From Flavobacteriaceae bacterium (lineage in GTDB: Bacteria; Bacteroidota; Bacteroidia; Flavobacteriales; Flavobacteriaceae), in NCBI GenBank assembly GCA_003511845.1, contig DOIV01000313.1, positions 1 to 5,673 of the forward strand: a DNA stretch of 5,673 bases, read 5' to 3'. Below are positions 1-5,561 of the stretch, one piece after another. Each line of letters begins with the position of its first letter. Position 1 is the stretch's first letter. The notes beneath the pieces are model-generated. The model saw nothing but the letters and a program-made list of their open reading frames with translations. It ran no database searches and was not told the DNA's origin. Both the position numbers and the translations under genes were made by a program.

Positions 1-1808
1 GGTACCAACCTGAGTTTGTTCCACCTAAAGATGCAGGTTATATCACCTTAACTACGCATAATAATAGAGCACATACAATTAATGAATTAGAATTAAACAA
101 ACTAAAAAACAAAAATTATTTCTATAAAGCTAAGATAGAAGGAAAATTTAATGAATATGCTTATCCAACACATGAAACCTTAGCGTTAAAGGAAGGAGCT
201 CAGGTCATGTTTATTAAAAATGATAGTTCATTAGAAAAAAGATATTACAATGGTAAAATTGGTAAGGTTACCTATTTGGATAGAGATACCATTACAATTC
301 AATGTCCAGGTGATGATGAGGAAATTGAAGTAACTCCAGAAGTTTGGGAGAACATATCCTACACAATTGATGAAAAAACCAAAGAGATAAAGGATACTAT
401 TTCAGGGTCTTTTTCTCAAATTCCGTTACGCTTGGCATGGGCAATAACCATCCATAAAAGCCAAGGGCTAACCTTCGAAAAAGCTATTATTGATGCTGAA
501 GCTTCGTTTGCTCATGGACAGACTTATGTAGCATTGAGTAGGTGTAAATCGTTGGAAGGGATTGTATTAAAAACACAAATTAAAGATCATAGCATTATTA
601 GTGATACCAAGGTAGATTCGTTTACTAAAAAGATTGAGAAACATCAGCCAGATGACACTATTTTAACAACATCACAAAAGAAATATCAGTTAAATTTAAT
701 TCAAGATTTGTTTAATTATTATGAATTTATCTATCCATTAAAGCGAGTTATTGACATTTATTATACTAACAAAGCAAGTATAGAAGGGACTATTATTGAT
801 GTTGCAACACAGATTAAAGATGAAGGTGTAATGCCGTTGTTAAAAGTTAGTACTGCTTTTAAAAACCAACTAGAAGAGCTTAGTGCTAAAACTAAGGAAC
901 TAGAAGACGATAAAAAAATAACTGAAAGAATCCATAAAGCGATTGCCTATTTTTTAGACTTTACCATAGAAAAAATAAAAAAGCCTTTTGAAACACTCAA
1001 TTTTTCTACGGACAATAAACAGGTAAAAAAAGATTTAAACAGACAATTAGATCAGATAGAAAATTTATTAGAGACGAAGTTGTATTGTCTAAAAGGATTA
1101 ACAGAAAAATTTTCAACAACGAATTATTTAGGTTTACGTGCAAAGGCGGTGTTACAAAAATTAGAAAAACCATCTCGAAGTCTTAGCAAAAAACGTGAGG
1201 CAATCACATCAACAAATCATCCTGTATTGTTTGAAGAATTAAGAGAATTGCGTCATACCATTGCACATTCAGAGAATCTGAGTCATTTTCAAATATTCAC
1301 TCAAAAATCATTATATGAAATGTGCGAATACCTACCAGTCACAGCTAAGCAATTGCGGTCAATTAATGGTATGGGTAAAGTTAGAGTTAAAAAATATGGA
1401 GAAGAAATTTTAGAAATAATAAGTACGTATGTTAGAGGTAAGGGATTAGAATCTACAGCAATTAAATATGAAAAAAGTGAAGATTTCAACGAAATTAAAA
1501 CTACTACTAAGAAAAGAATAGACACCAAACAAGCTTCATTAGAACTTTTTCAAAATGGAAAGACTATTGAAGAAATTGCTAAGAAAAGAGGTTTTGTAAA
1601 ATCTACTATTGAAGGGCATTTAGCACATTTTATCCCAACAGGAGAAATAAAAATAACCGATTTGATGTCAGAAAAGAAATTTAAGGAGCTTAAAAAAATC
1701 GTGAAAGATATAAAATACGAAAGCTTTTCTGAATTAAAAGAAAAAATAGATGACAAATTTACGTATAGTGAATTAAGGCTTGTAAGTATGGAGTTTAATC
1801 AAGAATAA
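1..1808 (+). CDS. PIF1-like superfamily 1 helicase with C-terminal HRDC and HTH domains (5'-partial)
   Basis: The frame is open from base 3 to the TAA at 1806-1808 (601 residues visible, counted from base 3), so the ATG at 207 is internal and the true start and the Walker A/B half lie upstream of the window. Visible in order: ITLTTHN near residues 14-20 and LKEGAQVMFIKND near 62-74, typical of the second RecA-like domain of PIF1/RecD-type helicases; ITIHKSQG (148-155) and VALSR (176-180, arginine finger R180), the UvrD_C_2 signature; a helical, lysine/glutamate-rich linker (about 220-400); an HRDC-like domain (about 408-480, with ITAKQL-like and INGMGKVRVKKYG residues); and a YpbB/RecQ-type helix-turn-helix region (about 508-595, KTIEEIAKKRGFVKSTIEGHL). 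From family knowledge it would be an ATP-dependent 5'-3' DNA helicase in replication or repair. The HRDC and HTH parts probably contact nucleic acid. It appears functionally unrelated to the transporter genes and is separated from them by a terminator. The helicase class is secure; the precise cellular role is not. Confidence 0.88.
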   Translation, partial: YQPEFVPPKDAGYITLTTHNNRAHTINELELNKLKNKNYFYKAKIEGKFNEYAYPTHETLALKEGAQVMFIKNDSSLEKRYYNGKIGKVTYLDRDTITIQCPGDDEEIEVTPEVWENISYTIDEKTKEIKDTISGSFSQIPLRLAWAITIHKSQGLTFEKAIIDAEASFAHGQTYVALSRCKSLEGIVLKTQIKDHSIISDTKVDSFTKKIEKHQPDDTILTTSQKKYQLNLIQDLFNYYEFIYPLKRVIDIYYTNKASIEGTIIDVATQIKDEGVMPLLKVSTAFKNQLEELSAKTKELEDDKKITERIHKAIAYFLDFTIEKIKKPFETLNFSTDNKQVKKDLNRQLDQIENLLETKLYCLKGLTEKFSTTNYLGLRAKAVLQKLEKPSRSLSKKREAITSTNHPVLFEELRELRHTIAHSENLSHFQIFTQKSLYEMCEYLPVTAKQLRSINGMGKVRVKKYGEEILEIISTYVRGKGLESTAIKYEKSEDFNEIKTTTKKRIDTKQASLELFQNGKTIEEIAKKRGFVKSTIEGHLAHFIPTGEIKITDLMSEKKFKELKKIVKDIKYESFSELKEKIDDKFTYSELRLVSMEFNQE

Positions 1809-1812
1809 AAGA

Positions 1813-1843
1813 ATAGTGAGGGCTTCACTATATAATTTCTTTA
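1813..1843 (+). terminator. Probable intrinsic terminator after the helicase gene
   Basis: A perfect 7-bp stem, ATAGTGA (1813-1819) with TCACTAT (1825-1831), encloses a five-base GGGCT loop. It starts five bases after the helicase stop codon and is followed by a T-rich tract (ATAATTTCTTT, 1832-1842). The tract is interrupted rather than a pure T run, so efficiency is uncertain, but position and structure fit a Rho-independent terminator isolating the helicase from the SulP genes. Confidence 0.65.
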
Positions 1844-1886
1844 AAGTTATGATGTAGAAATAAGTGAAACTCACACCAAAATTAAT

Positions 1887-1894
1887 TAAATTTG
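1887..1894 (+). promoter_or_regulatory. Bacteroidota -7 promoter element upstream of first SulP gene
   Basis: TAAATTTG is an exact match to the Bacteroidota primary-sigma -7 consensus TAnnTTTG. With the usual spacing of about four bases, transcription would begin at or next to the A of the ATG at 1898, implying a leaderless or nearly leaderless mRNA. No TTG -33 element is visible at the expected 19-21 bp upstream (around 1863-1866). A short AT-rich motif can match by chance, so support comes mainly from its position and from the matching elements at the other two gaps. Confidence 0.55.
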
Positions 1895-1897
1895 CAT

Positions 1898-3613
1898 ATG
1901 CTTCAAAAAATCTTTCCATTTCTTACTTGGTTACCATTGGCAAAAAAATCTTGGAAGGATGACTTGATTGCTGGTATTACAGGAACCATTATTGTAATTC
2001 CACAAGCAGTTGCATTTGCAATGATTGCTGGCATGCCTCCAATTTATGGGTTTTATACTGCCATGCTTACACCTATAATTGCAGCAATATTTGGATCATC
2101 TTATCATTTAGTGTCTGGACCAACAACTACAAGTTCCATTGTTTTATATTCAATTATTAGCCAATATGTACATCCTGAAACAGATATTGATGCCTTTGTC
2201 TCTTTGGCAATATTACTATCCTTTATGGCAGGTGTATTTAAATTAGTAATGGGTATTGCTAAAATGGGAAAGTTGGTAAACTTTGTTTCTAATTCTGTTA
2301 TTATTGGTTTTTCTGCAGGAGCTGGAGTTCTAATTGCTTTCAAACAGTTAAAACATATTTTTGCAATTAAAGTTCCACAAGGAAGCACTTTTTATCAGAT
2401 TATCGAATACATAAGTACACATATTTCTGAAACCAATTGGTATGCGTTTGGTGTTGCTATGATAACCTTAGGTATTGCATTGGCGGTTCGAAAAATTAAA
2501 AAAATATCAAGATTATATATGCTTATTGCTATGGTTTTAGGTAGTTTTATTTCAGTTTGGTTGAGTAGATATGGAACCGGAATAGAAACTGTTGGGTCAA
2601 TACCCTCAAATTTACCACCATTTAACATGCCAGATTTTGATTATGGAAATATGAGAATGTTGACCACTGGAGCTTTAATTTTAGCCACCTTAGGTTTGGT
2701 GGAAGCTGCTGCAATTTCTCGTTCTATAGCTTTAAATACGCATCAAAGATTAAATACAAATCAAGAATTTATTTCTCAAGGAATTTCGAATACAATATCG
2801 AGTTTTTTCTCTTGTTATACGAGTTCGGGTTCTTTTACACGTTCAAGTATTAATTATCAATCAGGAGCTAAAACACCTATGTCTGCCATTATTTCAGCAG
2901 TTGGGTTGATGTTAGTGGTATTGCTTTTTGCAAAATACGCAGCCTATTTACCAAAGCCTGCTATGGGAGGTATCATTTTATTGGTTGGCTATAATTTAAT
3001 AGATTTTAAACATATCAAACAAATTATTAAGAGTAGTAAACGAGAACTAACCGTTTTTGGAGCTACTTTTTTAGGAACACTTTTTTTAGATTTAGAACAG
3101 GCTCTAATTATAGGAATTCTTTTATCTCTGTTCTTTTATCTTGAGCGAACATCAAAACCAAACATTGCTGAGCTAGGCTTAAATAAAGAAAAGCGATTTG
3201 TGAATTTAATAAGAGATAACGATGCTAAAGAGTGCTCAAATTTAAAAATTTTTAGAATTGATGCTTCTTTATATTTTGGTTCTATCGAAAAAATATCAGA
3301 TTATTTCTCAAATTTATATGAAGAGAATAAAACACAACATCTTTTAATTGTTGCAAATGGTATTAATTTTATTGATTTAGGTGCAGCCGAATGGTTTGCA
3401 AATGAAGTCTTAAAGTGGCAGAAAAATAGAGGAGGCATATATGTTGCTGGCCTGAAAACTACAAGTCAAGACATCCTTAAAAAAGGAGGTTTTATAGATG
3501 AAATGGGAGGCGATATTTTCTTCTCTGATAAAAATAATGCTATAAAAACTATACATAAAAAATTTAAAACCCCTTGTAAAACTAAGGTTTTTGATGAGTG
3601 TATAACAAATTAA
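1898..3613 (+). CDS. SulP family inorganic anion transporter with divergent STAS domain (paralogue 1)
   Basis: A 571-residue inner-membrane anion transporter of the SulP/SLC26 family. The membrane domain spans about residues 20-415: the N-terminal PPIYGFY signature with SGPTTTSS following (TM1-TM3), a conserved glutamate in TM8 (LVEAAAISR, E269), and a TM10 motif TSSGSFTRSSIN (308-319). The cytoplasmic STAS domain runs about 449-555, beginning LKIFRIDASLYFG; its usual D-S-S/T-G segment reads INFIDLGAAEW (D493), so no serine follows the aspartate. The C-terminal tail carries two cysteines (CKTKVFDEC). Length is normal for bacterial SulP. ATG 1898 is preferred: it aligns with the start of the downstream paralogue (MLQKIFPFLTW versus MTLKKIFPILEW), whereas the in-frame TTG at 1892 lies inside the -7 promoter element. 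Substrate cannot be read from sequence; sulfate, sulfite, bicarbonate or other small anions are all known in the family, and the neighbouring MBL gene favours a sulfur oxyanion. It is followed after 73 bp by a second SulP gene with its own promoter. Confidence 0.9.
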   Translation: MLQKIFPFLTWLPLAKKSWKDDLIAGITGTIIVIPQAVAFAMIAGMPPIYGFYTAMLTPIIAAIFGSSYHLVSGPTTTSSIVLYSIISQYVHPETDIDAFVSLAILLSFMAGVFKLVMGIAKMGKLVNFVSNSVIIGFSAGAGVLIAFKQLKHIFAIKVPQGSTFYQIIEYISTHISETNWYAFGVAMITLGIALAVRKIKKISRLYMLIAMVLGSFISVWLSRYGTGIETVGSIPSNLPPFNMPDFDYGNMRMLTTGALILATLGLVEAAAISRSIALNTHQRLNTNQEFISQGISNTISSFFSCYTSSGSFTRSSINYQSGAKTPMSAIISAVGLMLVVLLFAKYAAYLPKPAMGGIILLVGYNLIDFKHIKQIIKSSKRELTVFGATFLGTLFLDLEQALIIGILLSLFFYLERTSKPNIAELGLNKEKRFVNLIRDNDAKECSNLKIFRIDASLYFGSIEKISDYFSNLYEENKTQHLLIVANGINFIDLGAAEWFANEVLKWQKNRGGIYVAGLKTTSQDILKKGGFIDEMGGDIFFSDKNNAIKTIHKKFKTPCKTKVFDECITN

Positions 3614-3620
3614 ACTTTAC

Positions 3621-3636
3621 TGTGCCTTATGTTACA
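3621..3636 (+). promoter_or_regulatory. Candidate CRP/FNR-type site, distal, second SulP promoter
   Basis: TGTGC-N6-TTACA matches the CRP/FNR-superfamily 5-6-5 layout (TGTnA-N6-TnACA) at nine of ten positions for a TGTGA/TTACA pair. Its centre (3628.5) lies 29.5 bp upstream of the first base of the -7 element, about -40.5 relative to the predicted transcription start, where class II CRP/FNR activators bind. The site before the MBL gene has exactly the same spacing. The regulator itself is not in the window. Confidence 0.45.
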
Positions 3637-3645
3637 AAGGTTACA
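3630..3645 (+). promoter_or_regulatory. Candidate CRP/FNR-type site, proximal, overlapping the distal one
   Basis: TGTTA-CAAAGG-TTACA is a 16-bp near-palindrome with one asymmetric position (the fourth base). It shares bases 3630-3636 (TGTTACA) with the distal site, so the two could not be occupied independently in the usual way. Its centre (3637.5) is near -31.5, in the -33 region, which would suit a repressor or an alternative register of the same regulator. Confidence 0.4.
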
Positions 3646-3665
3646 GTGGCGAATAGTTACCTTTG
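3635..3665. repeat. Imperfect inverted repeat covering the -7 element of the second SulP promoter
   Basis: CAAAGGTTAC (3635-3644) is a nine-of-ten inverted copy of GTTACCTTTG (3656-3665), separated by 11 bases. The right arm contains most of the -7 element. The region also holds GTTAC three times in direct orientation, starting at 3631, 3640 and 3656. It may be an operator, or a hairpin in any transcript reading through from the first SulP gene; no T run follows, so it is not a convincing terminator. Confidence 0.5.
3658..3665 (+). promoter_or_regulatory. Bacteroidota -7 promoter element of second SulP gene
   Basis: TACCTTTG exactly matches TAnnTTTG. The predicted transcription start is near 3669, giving a 5' leader of about 17-18 bases to the ATG at 3687. 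No TTG -33 element is seen; the -33 region is instead occupied by GTTACAAAG, consistent with an activator-dependent promoter. Confidence 0.65.
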
Positions 3666-3686
3666 CACAACTAAAATAATCAAGAA

Positions 3687-5426
3687 ATGACATTAAAAAA
3701 GATATTCCCTATTCTTGAATGGTTTTCTACCTATAAAAAGGATTGGTTAAAAGGTGATTTAGGTGCAGGGTTGACCGTTGGAGTTATGTTAATCCCGCAA
3801 GGGATGGCCTATGCATCTATTGCAGGTATGCCTCCAGTATATGGTTTGTATGCCTCCATTGTACCCATAATCATTTATGCAATTCTTGGTACTTCAAGAC
3901 AATTGGCTGTTGGCCCTGTAGCCATGGTTTCTTTACTAACCGCTACAGCAATTGGCTCCTTTGGAGATTTATCAGTTGAACAATATGTAATGTATGCTAT
4001 TTTATTGGCGTTTTTAGTGGGTGCCATTCAATTTGTGTTAGGGTTATTTCGATTAGGGTTTTTAGTAAACTTTTTATCACATCCTGTTGTTAGTGGTTTT
4101 ACCTCTGCTGCGGCATTGATTATAGGATTAAGCCAGCTTAAAAGCTTATTAGGTATTAACATTCCTAGATCACATCATATCAATGAAATTTTAATGAATG
4201 CTTTTCATCAGTTTGATGAGATTAACTGGATTTCTTTTGCAATCGGTGTTGTAGGCATCGGTGTTATATTACTCGTTAAAAAATTAAACAAATCTTTACC
4301 AAGTCAACTTTTTGCCGTTATCTTCGGAATACTTGCTGTTACTTTATTAGGATTGAATAGTGGAGAAAATACCGTGAAAATTGTAGGTGATATTCCTAGT
4401 TCATTACCTGGTTTTATGATTCCGAATTTAGATTTAAATTTGATGAATAGTTTATTACCCATGGCAATTACGATTTCTTTGGTAAGTTTTATGGAAAGTA
4501 TTGCAGTTGCAAAAGCCATACAATCAAAACATAGAGATTATAAAGTGTTACCAAATCAAGAATTAATTGGTTTAGGTTTGGCAAATGTAGTTGGGTCATT
4601 TTTTCAATCTTTCCCTACAACTGGTGGTTTTTCAAGAACAGCAGTAAACGATCAGGCTGGAGCAAAGACAGGCTTGTCAGCAATTATTAGTGCTGCATTA
4701 ATCATCATTACCTTATTGTTTTTAACGCCTCTTTTTTACAATTTACCCAAAGCAATCTTAGCATCTGTAATTATGGTTGCTGTTTTCGGATTGATAGATT
4801 ATAAAGAAGCTATCCATTTATGGAAAAGCGATAGAACTGATTTTTTCTTATTAGTGATTACATTCTTAGCAACATTAACTATCGGCATTGAAAAAGGAAT
4901 CGGACTAGGTGTAATTTTATCATTAGCCATTGTCATTTTAAAAACTACTAGACCTCATGTTGCGGTTTTAGCAAACATACATGGAACACATTTTTATAGA
5001 AATATTTCACGTTTTGAAGACGATTTAATCATTAAAGATGATGTACTAATTATTCGTTTTGATGCTCAATTATATTTTGCAAATACTACATTTTTTAAAG
5101 ATAAATTGGAAGAATTGGTTACCAAAAAAGGAGAGAAACTAAAACTAATTATCATTGATGGTAAGAGTATGAATAGTTTGGATAGCTCAGGTGTTCACGC
5201 ACTACTTGATGTTATTAACACTTATCAAGCAAAAGGCTTGAAAATTGCTTTTTCAGGTATGAAAGGTCCAGTTAGAGATGCTATGCGTAAAGGTGGTGTT
5301 ATTGATAAAATTAGTTTTGACCATTGCTTTATGAGTCTTCAAGAGGCAGTTGATTGTTATGAAGACATGTGTAATGACACACCTAAAGAAAAGAAATTTA
5401 ATAAGTTTATTGAGCAATCAAATTAG
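3687..5426 (+). CDS. SulP family inorganic anion transporter with canonical STAS domain (paralogue 2)
   Basis: A 579-residue SulP/SLC26 inner-membrane anion transporter with all textbook family features. The membrane domain (about residues 20-425) has the PPVYGLYAS signature, AVGPVAM (G76, P77) in TM3, the TM8 glutamate in SFMESIAVAKA (E270), and the TM10 motif FPTTGGFSRTAVN (309-321), followed by QAGAKTGLSAI. The STAS domain runs about 452-563 and retains the classical LDSSG segment (D499, S500, S501, G502), the site equivalent to the phosphorylated serine in anti-sigma antagonists; in SulP proteins STAS is thought to serve assembly, trafficking or regulation. The C-terminal end holds a CX4C pair (CYEDMC). 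It is colinear with the upstream SulP protein but differs at the TM3 and TM10 substrate-site motifs, so the two probably differ in substrate or kinetics. The ATG at 3687 is preceded by a weak AAGAA and lies about 18 bases after the predicted transcription start. Substrate unknown; sulfate, sulfite or thiosulfate is inferred from the adjacent MBL gene. Confidence 0.93.
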   Translation: MTLKKIFPILEWFSTYKKDWLKGDLGAGLTVGVMLIPQGMAYASIAGMPPVYGLYASIVPIIIYAILGTSRQLAVGPVAMVSLLTATAIGSFGDLSVEQYVMYAILLAFLVGAIQFVLGLFRLGFLVNFLSHPVVSGFTSAAALIIGLSQLKSLLGINIPRSHHINEILMNAFHQFDEINWISFAIGVVGIGVILLVKKLNKSLPSQLFAVIFGILAVTLLGLNSGENTVKIVGDIPSSLPGFMIPNLDLNLMNSLLPMAITISLVSFMESIAVAKAIQSKHRDYKVLPNQELIGLGLANVVGSFFQSFPTTGGFSRTAVNDQAGAKTGLSAIISAALIIITLLFLTPLFYNLPKAILASVIMVAVFGLIDYKEAIHLWKSDRTDFFLLVITFLATLTIGIEKGIGLGVILSLAIVILKTTRPHVAVLANIHGTHFYRNISRFEDDLIIKDDVLIIRFDAQLYFANTTFFKDKLEELVTKKGEKLKLIIIDGKSMNSLDSSGVHALLDVINTYQAKGLKIAFSGMKGPVRDAMRKGGVIDKISFDHCFMSLQEAVDCYEDMCNDTPKEKKFNKFIEQSN

Positions 5427-5462
5427 TAACCATAAAACCTAATAAAAAGTTAAATTACTTAA

Positions 5463-5487
5463 TTAAGAGCTTAAACACTGCTCTTAA
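5463..5487. terminator. Stem-loop after second SulP gene, possible terminator
   Basis: A perfect 8-bp stem, TTAAGAGC (5463-5470) with GCTCTTAA (5480-5487), encloses a nine-base loop. It lies 37 bases after the SulP stop codon and immediately upstream of the regulatory region of the MBL gene. The + strand side is followed by AGTAAC rather than a T run, so it is weak as a + strand intrinsic terminator; it could instead stabilise the transcript 3' end or separate the two transcription units. Confidence 0.4.
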
Positions 5488-5503
5488 AGTAACACAAGTT
5501 ACA
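5488..5503 (+). promoter_or_regulatory. Candidate CRP/FNR-type activator site upstream of MBL gene
   Basis: AGTAA-CACAAG-TTACA is a 16-bp near-palindrome (GTAAC-N4-GTTAC core perfect) with CRP/FNR-type 5-6-5 geometry. Its centre (5495.5) lies 29.5 bp upstream of the first base of the -7 element, the same spacing as at the second SulP promoter, and the 9-mer GTTACAAAG recurs at an identical 27-bp distance in both. The position corresponds to class II activation near -41. Confidence 0.55.
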
Positions 5504-5512
5504 AAGCCAAAA

Positions 5513-5528
5513 TGTAATTTTGATTACA
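5513..5528 (+). promoter_or_regulatory. Perfect 16-bp palindrome overlapping the MBL promoter -7 element
   Basis: TGTAATTTTGATTACA has perfect 6-bp arms around four central bases, and the symmetry extends to AAATGTAAT/ATTACATTT (5510-5531). It fits the TGTAA-N6-TTACA form of a CRP/FNR-type site. Its right arm overlaps the first four bases of the -7 element, a position where protein binding would block RNA polymerase. It lies 25 bp centre-to-centre from the upstream site. Confidence 0.5.
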
Positions 5529-5532
5529 TTTG
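5525..5532 (+). promoter_or_regulatory. Bacteroidota -7 promoter element of MBL gene
   Basis: TACATTTG exactly matches TAnnTTTG. The predicted transcription start is near 5536, giving a leader of about 26 bases before the ATG at 5562. No TTG -33 element is visible; the candidate activator site occupies that region. Confidence 0.65.
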
Positions 5533-5561
5533 TGGTAGTATTAATCTTAAAAATTTGAATT

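Noticed and set aside
1..6. GGTACC (KpnI/Acc65I site) exactly at the first base
   Set aside because: It may reflect a cloning or window boundary, or chance; the reading frame runs through it with plausible helicase residues, so no feature is claimed.
207..209. ATG at 207 as the start of the helicase gene
   Set aside because: The same frame is open back to base 3 and encodes conserved helicase sequence (ITLTTHN and LKEGAQV), so this methionine is internal.
1301..1528. Reverse-strand open frames (also at 1550-1756, 2104-2388, 2395-2628 and 4304-4519)
   Set aside because: Each lies wholly inside a well-supported + strand gene, has no promoter motif or recognisable domain, and reads as antisense of conserved helicase or SulP codons.
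1850..1865. Search for a CRP/FNR-type site 29.5 bp before the -7 element of the first SulP gene
   Set aside because: The sequence there (TGATG-N6-TAAGT) matches TGTAA-N6-TTACA poorly, so shared regulation with the other two genes is not claimed.
1864..1874. GTGA-AAC-TCAC palindrome before the first SulP gene
   Set aside because: The arms are only 4 bp and the three-base spacer does not fit the CRP/FNR 5-6-5 geometry of the other sites; it could easily occur by chance.
5458..5467. CTTAATTAAG 10-bp palindrome
   Set aside because: Low-complexity AT-rich sequence overlapping the stem-loop arm; nothing supports a separate function.
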